From positions 22,874 through 86,873 of the forward strand of contig DATLXU010000108.1 in NCBI GenBank assembly GCA_035575515.1: a stretch of 64,000 nt of DNA. The letters run 5' to 3'. The position numbers and the translations under genes are program-made. Positions 9,085 through 17,958 of this stretch are shown in pieces. This stretch comes from DATLXU01 sp035575515 (lineage in GTDB: Bacteria; Acidobacteriota; Blastocatellia; UBA7656). The notes beneath the pieces are model-generated. The model had not been told where the DNA came from and searched no databases. It worked only from the letters and a program-made list of their open reading frames with translations. Each line of letters begins with the position of its first letter. Within the stretch, counting starts at the first letter, position 1.

Positions 9085-10281
9085 TTATACCTCTTCGACT
9101 CGCAGCGCGCCGCTCGGCAAAGTTCCCGTGTCGCTGCGGCTCGACTCGCCGCGCATCACGGGCTGAACGCCTATCTTGGCAAAGAGCTTTTTCTTTATAA
9201 GCTCGTCGTACAATCGCCACTTCATTCGCACAAGCTCTTCGTCCTTGATTGCAGCGAGAAAACCTATCGGAATCTCGAACCCGCCCGCGCCGCGACGGCC
9301 TCCGCCATAGTATCGGCCCGTCTCGGTCGCGCCAAGAGCTTCTTTCAAAAACTCGTCGGGGTTCAGCGTCAGCTTGCTCGTGCGCATCGAGCCTACGACC
9401 ATCTCGCGCTCGCCTTTTACGATTATGCCGTAAACGATGGCCGTGTGAACGTTCTCTTCCGTCAGCAGAAAATCAGCCGCCTGCGGGATGGAATCTCTGT
9501 CGTCAACGCGAAGATAACCCACGCCCGATATTGAGTAGCTCTCGCGTATCTCGCGGTTTTCGAGCGCCATCCTTATCACGTCCATCACCTGCTTCGAGCG
9601 TTTGACCGACAGTATGTCTTCGAGCATCGAAGCGTCTGTGAAGCGAATCAAAAAGGTCGCCGCCTCCATCTCTTCTTCGCGCGCGCGCACAAGTCCTGAA
9701 GTCTCGCTGCGGATGCCATGCATCAACGCAGTGGCGAGACGGACGTGCTGTATGTCGCTCTTGTTCAAATCGAGCAAGCCTTCGCGAATATATTCCGTGT
9801 AAATGGTCGCGGTCGCGCCTATCTTTCGGATGTCGGTGTATTCGGCTTCGATGCGGTCCTGCCGCTCGTGATGGTCGACTATGATGAGCGGCTTGACTCC
9901 CGCTTCGGCGAACCGGTCGGTGAGCGAGGAAGTGGTCCCCTGATTATCAACGAAGACAGTCCCTTGATACTGCTCGAAGTTGCTGTTTTCGTCACAGCGC
10001 ACAAGCTCTATATCAGTGAGCTGGACCAGCGCGAGGTTCTCCTGATGGCTGATGCGACCTTCGTAAACAATATCGCAATCAATTCCGAAGCGAGCCGCAA
10101 TCAGCTTGTGCGCCCACGCCGAAGAGATTGCGTCGGGGTCCGGGTAATCCTGCATCACGATGGCGTGGCGTTCGCCGCGTCGCGATTCCAACAGCGCGGC
10201 AAGCTCGGCGGCTTTGCTCATCGGGCGAATGTCGGCTGCTTTCGCGCTCACGTCGGCGAGCGGCTTACGATCTCTGGACAT
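9085..10281 (-). CDS. DHH/DHHA1 family phosphoesterase (NrnA/GdpP-like single protein)
   Basis: Cytoplasmic metal-dependent phosphoesterase (398 aa) of the class that degrades nanoRNA, pAp or cyclic dinucleotides. Visible motifs are DYPDPDAISSA (residues 45-55, metal ligands), VDN at 111-113, VDHHE (135-139, the DHH signature), and a C-terminal DHHA1 glycine loop GGGRRGAGGF near residue 330. There is no membrane, GGDEF or PAS domain, so it resembles the soluble NrnA-type rather than GdpP. GGAAGGAGG precedes the ATG. The usual DHHA1 His in GG-H-xxAGG appears as Arg (GGGRRGAGG), a small departure. Exact substrate cannot be assigned. Confidence 0.82.
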   Translation of the reverse strand: MSRDRKPLADVSAKAADIRPMSKAAELAALLESRRGERHAIVMQDYPDPDAISSAWAHKLIAARFGIDCDIVYEGRISHQENLALVQLTDIELVRCDENSNFEQYQGTVFVDNQGTTSSLTDRFAEAGVKPLIIVDHHERQDRIEAEYTDIRKIGATATIYTEYIREGLLDLNKSDIQHVRLATALMHGIRSETSGLVRAREEEMEAATFLIRFTDASMLEDILSVKRSKQVMDVIRMALENREIRESYSISGVGYLRVDDRDSIPQAADFLLTEENVHTAIVYGIIVKGEREMVVGSMRTSKLTLNPDEFLKEALGATETGRYYGGGRRGAGGFEIPIGFLAAIKDEELVRMKWRLYDELIKKKLFAKIGVQPVMRGESSRSDTGTLPSGALRVEEV

Positions 10282-10396
10282 TTTCGGTCCTCCTTCCGTT
10301 TCGCACTGCCGGGAAAACGATTCTAAATCATGCCTTCATTATCCAAGCGACTGCAAGCGTGAAGGTCGCTTCAATTATTCTATTCCCTGCAAATGC

Positions 10397-10426
10397 TTGA
10401 CACAACCATACCTTAAATCACAAAAT
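10397..10426 (+). promoter_or_regulatory. Possible sigma70-type promoter
   Basis: TTGACA at 10397-10402, 18-bp spacer, CAAAAT at 10421-10426, about 85 bp upstream of the start chosen for the next plus-strand gene. The -10 is weak. Confidence 0.35.
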
Positions 10427-10511
10427 GTGGCCGTTCGATGGCAGTGCCGTTCCTCCCCCTTCGGCGTTGCGTGGACCGGTGAGTAAAAGAAATAAGGGGA
10501 AGCCATGGGTA

Positions 10512-10874
10512 ATGTTAGAACAGGACGAGTTCGATAAGTTCGTCGAAAACTACAATCAGGATTATATCTATTTGCTGACACGAGCGAGCCGGGGCGAGTA
10601 CCACTGCCTTATTTCGTCATTCACAGTGCTCAAGGACCTGTACGAAGTGATATTGAAGCTGCACGACACGCTCAACCTCGAATTTCGCGTCGTGCCTTAT
10701 CCGTTTTCCTTTCGCGCAAGCGATGAATTGCTCAAGGGGTTTGGATTTTCGCCGGATCAGATAGCGAAGATTTACGGGTTTCTTAATTTTGTGAAAGAGA
10801 CTCACGGAAAAGAGTTCGAGCAAATACTAGAGGAAGGCGCGCCTATCAAGTGCGTCAAGGTGGGCGGCGCCTGA
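10512..10874 (+). CDS. Hypothetical cytoplasmic protein
   Basis: Not recognised. About 120 residues with no signal peptide or membrane segment, a mix of acidic helices and one beta stretch (LEFRVVPYPFSF). The ATG at 10512 has AAGGGGAAG about 10 nt upstream; the frame continues to 10425 but that upstream part is Pro-rich and unlikely. Its stop lies 7 bp before the start of the RsbRD-like gene, so the two are probably co-translated; a sensing or partner-switching role is a guess from that neighbour only. Confidence 0.6.
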   Translation: MLEQDEFDKFVENYNQDYIYLLTRASRGEYHCLISSFTVLKDLYEVILKLHDTLNLEFRVVPYPFSFRASDELLKGFGFSPDQIAKIYGFLNFVKETHGKEFEQILEEGAPIKCVKVGGA

Positions 10875-10881
10875 TGAGTTT

Positions 10882-11331
10882 ATGGCCCACGCCGACTTAG
10901 CCGGTTGGATTGAGCGACATAAAGACAAACTTACGTCGCGCTGGATTGATGCGGTGCGCGCCGACGTTCGCATCCAATCGGACGCAGACCTTTCAGATGA
11001 GGGATTGCGCAATCATATTCCTGCCGTCATCGAGGAAGTGTGCGAATTGCTGCGCTCAGCCACTCCACCCACAATCTCAAACACGCAAGAGGCTCGCGTT
11101 CACGCATACATACGATTTCGTCAGGGCTACCGCGTGCGCGACCTCGTGCGCGAAATATCGTTGTTGCGCCTGTTACTGCTCGACCATCTCGCTCAGAGCC
11201 TCTTTGAAGAATCGCTCAACGTGGCGACCGAATCATTCGTCACCGCTATGCGATTGATTGATGCGTATATTGACGAAGAGATTAGCTACGCCGTCTCGGT
11301 CTACACCGAAACGATGAAACCACACGAATAA
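10882..11331 (+). CDS. RsbRD-like N-terminal domain protein (stressosome/sensor-type helical domain)
   Basis: All-helical protein of 149 aa matching the N-terminal domain found in RsbT co-antagonist RsbRD and many histidine kinases: an opening L-x-x-W-I-x-x-x-x-x-x-L-T-x-R-W and central YxxFRQGYRVRDLVREISLLR helix. No kinase, STAS or phosphatase domain follows, so it is a stand-alone sensor or scaffold module. It is coupled to the hypothetical gene upstream (7-bp gap) and convergent with the glycan cluster. Function is inferred from fold only. Confidence 0.6.
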   Translation: MAHADLAGWIERHKDKLTSRWIDAVRADVRIQSDADLSDEGLRNHIPAVIEEVCELLRSATPPTISNTQEARVHAYIRFRQGYRVRDLVREISLLRLLLLDHLAQSLFEESLNVATESFVTAMRLIDAYIDEEISYAVSVYTETMKPHE

Positions 11332-11334
11332 AAG

Positions 11335-11432
11335 CGAAAGCGACGCTGAAGACACGGCAAAGTGGCTACGCGGTGATTAGGTCACCGGTCAAAGCGTTCC
11401 TGTGTCTCCCCGTTGTTTCTGCGTCGCCACGC
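11335..11432. repeat. Heptad-arm palindrome overlapping a gene end
   Basis: Left arm AGCGACGCTGAAGACACGG (from 11339) pairs imperfectly with TGTCTCCCCGTTGTTTCTGCG (from 11402, first 20 nt relevant). An inner stem CGGTGA/TCACCG lies at about 11370-11386. The right arm encodes the C-terminal residues (NNGETQERFDR) of the WecG/TagA protein. It spans the junction of convergent genes. Confidence 0.55.
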
Positions 11433-12191
11433 CTGTTTCAGAACCAGCCAAATGAAGGCCGTGTTGCCGATGAGGTAACGTCGCCAGAGTCTGCGCGGCT
11501 CGCGCGCAAGCCTGTATAACCATTCGAGTCCAGCGCGCTGCATCCATCCGGGCGCGCGGCGCGCCTGCCCGCTCAGGTGATCGAAGCTGCCACCCACGCC
11601 CATCGCAAATCGCACGCCCGTGCGCGCGAGATTTTCGGCAATCCAGAATTCCTGCGCGGGCGACCCCATCGCTACGAATAGCAGATCGGCGCGGCTGCGC
11701 TTTATCTCTTCGGCGATCTGCTCGGACTCCGACTCGGCGAAGTAACCATTATGAAAACCGGCCACACGCAATCGCGGATGCTCTTTTGTGAATCGCTCGA
11801 CAGTGCCGCGAACCGATGCGTCGCTCGCTCCTAAAAAGTAGACCGACAAGCCGCGCTCCGAAGCCTTCGCTATCAATCGAGCAAACAGATCAATTCCCGT
11901 GACGCGCTCCTTTAATGGCTCGCCCAACAATCGTGAGGCCCACACGACAGACATTCCATCAGCCGTGACCAGATTGGCATCTTCCAGCACGCGCCGCAAT
12001 CGCTCATCACGATTTGCGGCGACGACTTTCGCCGCGTTCACCACAGTCAGGTAGTGCGAGCCGCTTTGCGATATAAGCCCGTCAATTGCTGCAATCGTCT
12101 CCTCTTCGCTCAGATTATCAACTCGGATTCCGGCTATTTGAAACGCGCCTGCTTCTCGTCGCGCCGCTTCAATCTTCATGGTTGGAGTCAT
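11382..12191 (-). CDS. WecG/TagA/CpsF family glycosyltransferase
   Basis: Transfers a UDP-linked sugar (typically N-acetylmannosaminuronic acid or ManNAc) to a lipid-linked intermediate at the cytoplasmic face. The 269-aa protein shows the family blocks YLTVVNAAKVVAA, LVTADGMSVVWASRLLG, ERVTGIDLFARL and the GSPAQEFWIAENL region with the C-terminal membrane-associating basic/aromatic tail. It overlaps the end of the GT2 gene by 23 bp, so translation is coupled. The ATG at 12191 is used; ATG 12179 is a possible alternative. Part of the minus-strand glycan cluster. Confidence 0.88.
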   Translation of the reverse strand: MTPTMKIEAARREAGAFQIAGIRVDNLSEEETIAAIDGLISQSGSHYLTVVNAAKVVAANRDERLRRVLEDANLVTADGMSVVWASRLLGEPLKERVTGIDLFARLIAKASERGLSVYFLGASDASVRGTVERFTKEHPRLRVAGFHNGYFAESESEQIAEEIKRSRADLLFVAMGSPAQEFWIAENLARTGVRFAMGVGGSFDHLSGQARRAPGWMQRAGLEWLYRLAREPRRLWRRYLIGNTAFIWLVLKQAWRRRNNGETQERFDR

Positions 12192-13182
12192 CTTCTATAT
12201 TGATCCGCTCGCGCACGAGGTAGGTCGGCTTGTTCTGGCTTTCGTGATAGGTGCGGACGATCATCTCCGCAAGCAGGCCCATGAAAATAAATTGAATGCC
12301 CATCGCGAACATTATCATCGCAAGGGTCGCAAGCGGCATACGGTTCAGGTGAACGTCGCGCACGAAACGGTAATAAAGCGCGAACAAAAACGACAGCAAT
12401 GAGACAGCAAGGCACGTCAGGCCCGCCATGCCGAACAGGTAGAGCGGCTTTGTGAGATAGCTCGACATGAATTTGATCGTGATTAGATCGAAGACGACTT
12501 TGATCGTGCGAGACAGCCCGTATTTTGATCTGCCTGCATTGCGCGCATGGTGATTCACAGGTATTTCGGTCACGCGCGCTCCGGCCCATCCGGCATAGAT
12601 CGGAATGAATCGGTGCATCTCGCCGTACAGCTTCACGTGCGACAGCACATCGCGGCGATAGGCTTTCAAGCTGCAACCGTAATCGTGAAGCCGCACCCCG
12701 CTGATACGTGAGATAAGGCGATTGGCGATGTTCGATGGCAGGCGGCGTGTGAGCCATCTGTCTTTTCTATCTTTGCGCCATCCTGAAACAACGTCGAAGC
12801 CCTCGTCGAGCTTTTCAAGCAATCGAGAGATGTCTGCCGGATCGTTTTGAAGGTCGGCGTCCATAGGAATCAGTATCTCGCCGCGCGCGTGATCAATGCC
12901 CGCGCTCATCGCGGCGGTCTGTCCATAATTGCGGCGAAGCGCAATCACGCGCACGCGTTCGTCACGCTCGGCAATCTCGCGCAATCGCGTAAGGCTATGG
13001 TCGGTCGAGCCATCGTCAACATAAATGATTTCGTAAGGGCGGCCAAGCGCATCGAGCGCCTGTGTGAGTTTTTCGTTTAACGGTTCTATGTTTTCTTCTT
13101 CGTTATAAACGGGCAGGAAGACAGAAATCTCAGGACGTTCGCTTTCGATCTCTTTTATCGTCTTTAACCGATATTCTTTCAT
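12169..13182 (-). CDS. Polyprenyl-phosphate glycosyltransferase, GT2 (DPM1/ArnC-like) with two C-terminal TM helices
   Basis: Membrane glycosyltransferase of about 337 aa that loads a sugar onto polyprenyl phosphate. Motifs: SVFLPVYNEEENI at the N-terminus, YVDDGSTD, the DxD-type MDADLQNDPADI, and DYGCSLKAYRR, followed by two transmembrane segments (PLYLFGMAGLTCLAVSLL and LAMIMFAMGIQFIFMGLL). An ATG at 13182 is preferred to a TTG seven codons upstream. It precedes and overlaps the WecG/TagA-type gene, consistent with sequential steps in making a lipid-linked glycan. Confidence 0.9.
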   Translation of the reverse strand: MKEYRLKTIKEIESERPEISVFLPVYNEEENIEPLNEKLTQALDALGRPYEIIYVDDGSTDHSLTRLREIAERDERVRVIALRRNYGQTAAMSAGIDHARGEILIPMDADLQNDPADISRLLEKLDEGFDVVSGWRKDRKDRWLTRRLPSNIANRLISRISGVRLHDYGCSLKAYRRDVLSHVKLYGEMHRFIPIYAGWAGARVTEIPVNHHARNAGRSKYGLSRTIKVVFDLITIKFMSSYLTKPLYLFGMAGLTCLAVSLLSFLFALYYRFVRDVHLNRMPLATLAMIMFAMGIQFIFMGLLAEMIVRTYHESQNKPTYLVRERINIEDDSNHED

Positions 13183-13391
13183 AAAAGGCGACTTCGTTTT
13201 CAATCACACGGATGTCCCGATAGCTACCTGCACAGGACTCCAGTTCAATGATAGTAGACTCACTGTTTGATCTAAGCAAGCTGTAATGACAGAGCTGTCG
13301 GCGGTCCGCCGCTCGGCGATCAGCTTAAAACTTACTCTTGACGCCACACGGGTTCTCTCCATTTCAAAGCTGCCCAATGATGGCTGGCTGC

Positions 13392-14351
13392 TTAATGTCC
13401 GCTTTTCTTGAACCACTCGACGAATTTTGCGATGCCATCTTCAATCTTCGTCTTCGGATCGTAGCCGAGCAGCCGTCGCGCCTTGCTAATGTCGGCGTAA
13501 GTGATTGGCACGTCGCCCGGCTGCGGCGGTTGGTAGTCAATTATTGCGTGGCGGTCGAGCGCCTGCTCAAGTAGTTCAACAAGGCGGCGAAGCTCAACCG
13601 TGTCGGACTCGCCGAGATTAACCACTTCAAAACTGCTCTTGTCATAATTCATCGCGGCTGTGACGCCTGCGATTATGTCGTCAATATAGGTATAATCGCG
13701 CCGCGTTGTGCCGTCGCCGAAGAGCGGAATAGGTTTCCCGGCAGAAATCAGCCGGGCGAATTTGTGAATCGCAAGGTCGGGTCTCTGCCGTGCGCCGTAC
13801 ACGGTGAAGAAGCGCAGACATAGGATTCGCATTCCATAGAGATGGCTATAGACGTGGCAGGCAGCTTCGCCTGCAATCTTTGTCGCTGCGTAGGGCGAGA
13901 TTGGATTTGCAATCGGATCGTCTTCCGAGAAGGGAACTCTGGAGTTGACGCCATAAACCGAGCTTGACGAGCCGAAGACAAATTGCGGAACTTCCGCGCG
14001 CCGCGCGGCTTCCAGCAGCGCATAGGTTCCGCGCACGTTCGTTTCTTCGTAAGCGAACGGATCAACGAGCGACGGTCGAACGCCCGCCCGCGCTGCGAGG
14101 TGAACCACACAATCGAATCTCTCGCGAAAAAATAATTCGCTCATCGCCTGCGCGTCTGCAATATCGGCTTCGACCAGTTTGAAATTATCCCGTTCGATAT
14201 GGTGAGTTATGTTCGCGCGCTTGATTGCCGGGTCGTAGAAGTCGTTGAAGTTGTCCACAACCGTAACGCGGTGGTTATCTCGATTGATTAAATAATCAAC
14301 CAGGTGGCTACCGATGAAACCCGCCCCGCCTGTAACGAGAATATTAGTCAT
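13392..14351 (-). CDS. NAD-dependent nucleotide-sugar epimerase (UDP-glucuronate 4-epimerase-like)
   Basis: Extended short-chain dehydrogenase, 319 aa. GGAGFIG at residues 8-14 binds NAD; SSSVYG and the catalytic YAATK (Tyr-x-x-x-Lys) are intact; the YNINRDN-type spacing and RFFTVYGARQRPD block resemble UDP-glucuronate or UDP-glucose 4-epimerases. It supplies a UDP-sugar for the glycan cluster. Unusually, the ATG begins 2-3 nt after the end of the heptad palindrome at 14354-14506, with no Shine-Dalgarno visible; it is separated from the GT2 gene by about 210 bp with nothing recognisable. Confidence 0.88.
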   Translation of the reverse strand: MTNILVTGGAGFIGSHLVDYLINRDNHRVTVVDNFNDFYDPAIKRANITHHIERDNFKLVEADIADAQAMSELFFRERFDCVVHLAARAGVRPSLVDPFAYEETNVRGTYALLEAARRAEVPQFVFGSSSSVYGVNSRVPFSEDDPIANPISPYAATKIAGEAACHVYSHLYGMRILCLRFFTVYGARQRPDLAIHKFARLISAGKPIPLFGDGTTRRDYTYIDDIIAGVTAAMNYDKSSFEVVNLGESDTVELRRLVELLEQALDRHAIIDYQPPQPGDVPITYADISKARRLLGYDPKTKIEDGIAKFVEWFKKSGH

Positions 14352-14353
14352 AA

Positions 14354-14506
14354 GTCAGTGGTTAGTGGCCAGTGGCCAGTGGTGAGTGGTAGGTAGTGAG
14401 TTGGAAAGCTGGTGCCTTGAAACTGGCTCCCACAGCCAATTTCAAGGAAGCTATCATTCTTTCAACTATTCACTGACCACCGATCACTTATCACTGACCA
14501 CTGCTA
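14354..14506. repeat. Heptad-arm palindrome with conserved core
   Basis: One arm is built of CAGTGGT, TAGTGGC, CAGTGGC, CAGTGGT, GAGTGGT units (from 14356); the core CCTTGAAACTGGCTCC...CAATTTCAAGG (14414-14447) is itself an inverted repeat; the other arm has CACTGAC, CACCGAT, CACTTAT, CACTGAC, CACTGCT (to 14505). It fills the complete spacer between the methyltransferase and epimerase genes inside an operon. Confidence 0.85.
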
Positions 14507-14507
14507 T

Positions 14508-15398
14508 TCATTTTTTCGCAATGATCCACAAGTGCCAGCCCATTATGTGAGCAAGACGTCGCTCAACTGCGCGCGGCATCACACGGCCAATGAGCGGAAT
14601 CCATCGCTTGTTTAGAAAATGCACTTCGGTGCGAACCTCTCGGAATCGCGCAAACATTCGCGCGGCTTCGCGCCGCGTATAAACGCGCGCGAGCGGATTG
14701 CCCGCGCCGTCTGTGTTTTGATTCAAGAACTCCTGGCGCGAGAGCAGCCGCCTACGGTCGCGCCTGTAGATTTGCTGAAGCTCGCGCAATCGGTTCTCGT
14801 CTTCTCCCGTCAGCCTGTGAACGAAGCGCGGTCCCCACTTGAAGCGGAGCAATCGCGCGCCGAGCTTTCTTAGCGTCATTATGTTTACATAATAATTGTA
14901 AGAACGCTTGTGATAAAGCATCACCATAGCTGCGCCGCCGGGCCTCAGCACTCGATGAAGCTCGTCAATCGCGCGCTGGGTGTCGGGCGTGTGATGCAGG
15001 ACTCCATGCGAATAGACGAGATCAAAGCTCGCATCCTCGAAGGGCAATGCTTCGGCGTCTGCGACCTGCAGGCAAGCTTTCAATCGCTCAAGCTCGAATC
15101 TTTTCTCGACAAGCTCGATTGAGCTTTCAGTCAAATCAATTCCGGTGTAACGCGCGCCCGCGCGTGCGAAATTAATCCCGTCGGTTCCAAGCCCGCAGCC
15201 GACTTCAAGCACATCGCGGTTGCGCCATCGCTCGAACTGAATAACTTCGGGTATGTGCCACTCGGTCGCGTAGCGATGTCGCTCGACTTCGTCGAAGAAC
15301 TGGCGCGTCCCTATTTCTGCCCGGGCGAACTTCGTCCCGCACGGGTTCGCCTGCCAGAAATCATGCACTCGCGCTTTCAGGTCTTCGGCCATAATCAT
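14508..15398 (-). CDS. Class I SAM-dependent methyltransferase
   Basis: Cytoplasmic methyltransferase, 296 aa. The SAM-binding motif LEVGCGLGTDG lies near residue 64, followed by GIDLTESSIEL (acidic residue for ribose), DAEALPFEDASFDLVYSHGV and the post-motif HHTPDTQRAIDELHRVLRPGG typical of Methyltransf_11 enzymes. Its start is 2 bp after the asnB stop, so translation is coupled; ATGs at 15398 and 15392 are both possible. The context suggests sugar or lipid-linked glycan methylation, but the substrate is unknown. Confidence 0.87.
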   Translation of the reverse strand: MIMAEDLKARVHDFWQANPCGTKFARAEIGTRQFFDEVERHRYATEWHIPEVIQFERWRNRDVLEVGCGLGTDGINFARAGARYTGIDLTESSIELVEKRFELERLKACLQVADAEALPFEDASFDLVYSHGVLHHTPDTQRAIDELHRVLRPGGAAMVMLYHKRSYNYYVNIMTLRKLGARLLRFKWGPRFVHRLTGEDENRLRELQQIYRRDRRRLLSRQEFLNQNTDGAGNPLARVYTRREAARMFARFREVRTEVHFLNKRWIPLIGRVMPRAVERRLAHIMGWHLWIIAKK

Positions 15399-15400
15399 CT

Positions 15401-17299
15401 TTAATCAATAAACTCTCTGTGCCACAGCTCAAGCCACAGCAGTTGAAATATCTTCAAGCTGTTATCTTCGCGGCCCGACAAATTTTGGTCAATCAGTCGC
15501 CGCACAAACCCGTATTCGAAATAACCGCGACGGCTGATATTCGATTCGCTCAGAAGGTCTTCAACCACATCGCGAAGCTCGCGCACGAGCCACGCGCGGA
15601 TTGGCGCGCTGAAGCCAGCTTTTTTTCGATAAACGATCTCGCGCGGGAGCCACGCCTCAGCCGCGCGCTTGAAGATGTACTTGCCGGTGAAGCTCTTCAG
15701 CTTCAATCGCGCAGGTATCCGCGCGGCAAGCTCAACCAGTTCATGGTCTAAGAGCGGCACGCGCACTTCCATCGAGCTTGCCATGCTGGTCTTATCCGTG
15801 TAAGTCAGGTTCAGGCACGGCAAGAAGGTTTTTAAATCAATGTAGAGCATCTGATTGACGAAGTCTTTGCCTGCGACTCGATTAAAGTATTTCTGATGCT
15901 CGCGGTAAGGGTCAAACTCGATTGCAGCTTCCCTTAGCGCGCCCGAATAAAGTTCTTGCTTTTCATCCTGAGTGAAATAGGTGCCGAAGCCAAGGTATCG
16001 CTCGCGCTCGGGCAGCGCAGCCGAGCGAGCGAGTTTTTTCGTGTTGCGAAACAGAGCGGTGAATCTTCCTGGTCGCGCGCCGGGCAATGCCGCGACTACG
16101 GGGCGCGAGAGAAACGATGGGATCAGGTTGTACGCTTCGGCGATCTTCACCGCCGCGTGGCGGGGATAGCCCGCGAATACTTCATCACCGCCCATCCCTG
16201 AAATCAACACCGTCAGCCGCTCTCGCGCCGCGCGGCATATCAGGAAGCTTGTAATGATTGCAGGGTCGGCAACAGGTTCATCTAATTGATGGACGAGCTT
16301 CGGCAGCAGTTCCATCACCTGCGGCTCAAGAAACTCCTCCTGATAATCGGTCTTGAATTTCTGCCCGACGACGCGCGCATACTTCACGTCGTCCTCGATG
16401 ATGTCGTAGCGCAGGTCTTCGCGGCGGTATCCGAAAGTGTATGTCGTGACCTTTTCTGTTACCGCATCACTCATCAGCGCGACGATTGAAGAAGAGTCAA
16501 GTCCGCCCGAAAGGAACGCGCCGAGCGGTACGTCAGAGATCATCTGCGCGCGCACGCTGCGCGTCACCTGCTCGCGCAATCGCTCGATCCATTCTGCTTC
16601 CGAAAGCGTTTCGTCTTCGTCAAACTTCACATCCCAGTATTCATAGATTTGCGTGTTGCCATCCTTGTAAACCAGGTAATGCGCGGGCGGGAGCTTATAG
16701 ACATTGCGAAACGCCGTCTTCGGATCGGGCGTCCACAGGAACGTCATGAATTGATCTATCGCCTCAAGGTCAACCGAACGCTCGAAATCAGGGACCGCGA
16801 GTATCGCTTTTATCTCCGACGCGAAGGCGAGGCCAGCGGGCGTCTGTGCGTAATAGAGCGGCTTAATGCCCAAGCGGTCGCGCGCCAGAAGCAGCGACTC
16901 GTCGCGCGAGTCCCAGATGGCGAATGCGAACATTGCGTTAAATCGAGAGAGGCACGCGCGGCCCCACTCGCGGTAAGCATAGATGATTACTTCGGCGTCG
17001 GTGTCTGAGCGAAAGCGGTAGCCCTTCGCTTCAAGCTCGCAGCGAAGCTCGCGGAAGTTGTAAATCTCACCGTTGAAAGTGAGCCATATCTGACCGTCTG
17101 TGTCCGGCATCGGCTCGTGGCCTGCGGGTGAAAGGTCAATGATCGAAAGCCGACGGTGGCCTAGGCCGACTCGCTCGCCTGATGAAGTCTTGCCGATGTA
17201 GATGCCTTCGTCGTCAGGCCCGCGATGCGCAATGCGCGCGAGCATCGTTTTGATTAGTTGCTCATCGGCCTGGCCGACTACTCCGCATATCCCGCACAT
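15401..17299 (-). CDS. asnB: Asparagine synthetase, glutamine-hydrolysing (AsnB-type)
   Basis: Converts aspartate, glutamine and ATP to asparagine, or amidates a sugar acid in glycan clusters. 632 aa, normal for the exopolysaccharide-associated subtype. Cys2 is the class II glutaminase nucleophile (MCGICGVVG); RRLSIIDL and FNGEIYN are the glutaminase pocket; SGGLDSSS near residue 265 is the PP-loop ATP site; the C-terminus keeps MASSMEVRVPLLDHELVE. It is the first gene of the minus-strand glycan cluster, where such AsnB homologues are common; an amidotransferase role in surface glycans is therefore possible. Confidence 0.93.
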   Translation of the reverse strand: MCGICGVVGQADEQLIKTMLARIAHRGPDDEGIYIGKTSSGERVGLGHRRLSIIDLSPAGHEPMPDTDGQIWLTFNGEIYNFRELRCELEAKGYRFRSDTDAEVIIYAYREWGRACLSRFNAMFAFAIWDSRDESLLLARDRLGIKPLYYAQTPAGLAFASEIKAILAVPDFERSVDLEAIDQFMTFLWTPDPKTAFRNVYKLPPAHYLVYKDGNTQIYEYWDVKFDEDETLSEAEWIERLREQVTRSVRAQMISDVPLGAFLSGGLDSSSIVALMSDAVTEKVTTYTFGYRREDLRYDIIEDDVKYARVVGQKFKTDYQEEFLEPQVMELLPKLVHQLDEPVADPAIITSFLICRAARERLTVLISGMGGDEVFAGYPRHAAVKIAEAYNLIPSFLSRPVVAALPGARPGRFTALFRNTKKLARSAALPERERYLGFGTYFTQDEKQELYSGALREAAIEFDPYREHQKYFNRVAGKDFVNQMLYIDLKTFLPCLNLTYTDKTSMASSMEVRVPLLDHELVELAARIPARLKLKSFTGKYIFKRAAEAWLPREIVYRKKAGFSAPIRAWLVRELRDVVEDLLSESNISRRGYFEYGFVRRLIDQNLSGREDNSLKIFQLLWLELWHREFID

Positions 17300-17369
17300 A
17301 AATCAATCTTCGAAACAGCCTCATGATTATAAGTGTGCAGAGTGAGCCTATCCAGGTTATCAGAAGATG

Positions 17370-17858
17370 TTAAAGCTCTTTGCTCGGTTGAAGATCAATC
17401 TCTAGCGGCTTAGCTATTGTCACTTCGCCTTCGATCTTGCGCCTCAAATAGAAGGAGACAGTCACAATCGCGAAAGATATACACCAGATGTGGAACCCTA
17501 TCAACGGCGTCGCTTTGTCGAAATTGAAGAAGCCCGCGCAATTGACCAGTGTCGCTGCCAGCATCGCAAAGACGAAGGGGAGTTTTTGTTTCGGTTTGCG
17601 CACGCAAAGCATGAACGGAGACAGAATCATCAAGAGGTTGCTAATGCCTTCCATAGCAATCAAAGTGATGCTCCAGGATTCGCCAAAACCGCGCAGGGCG
17701 AGGATTGACGTAACGAATGCGCTCCAACCATAAACTACACCGGGCCGCGATACGATGCCGCCGAACATCTCGGATAAATCCGTCACGGGAAGGAACAGTG
17801 ATACTACGAACAGACCCCACCCGACGGCCAGCATATAGTTGCTAACGCGTTTCTCCAT
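17370..17858 (-). CDS. Small four-helix membrane protein, unknown function
   Basis: Not recognised. The start at 17858 (MEKRVSNYML) gives about 162 residues with four hydrophobic segments (about 8-28, 40-62, 75-95, 110-135), short loops and a charged C-terminal tail. A longer frame to 17996 adds a non-conserved-looking leader that would run through the promoter region. No functional motif. It lies between asnB and the UbiA-like gene on the same strand with about 70-100 bp spacers, so it may be its own unit. Confidence 0.6.
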   Translation of the reverse strand: MEKRVSNYMLAVGWGLFVVSLFLPVTDLSEMFGGIVSRPGVVYGWSAFVTSILALRGFGESWSITLIAMEGISNLLMILSPFMLCVRKPKQKLPFVFAMLAATLVNCAGFFNFDKATPLIGFHIWCISFAIVTVSFYLRRKIEGEVTIAKPLEIDLQPSKEL

Positions 17859-17958
17859 AGAGCTTTCTTTATACTGCACTTCAACATTCTTTGCTATGTG
17901 GGTGGATAAGGGCCAAAAATTCTGACTCATTCGCGCCAGTTCGCAGCGCGTCGCAAGA

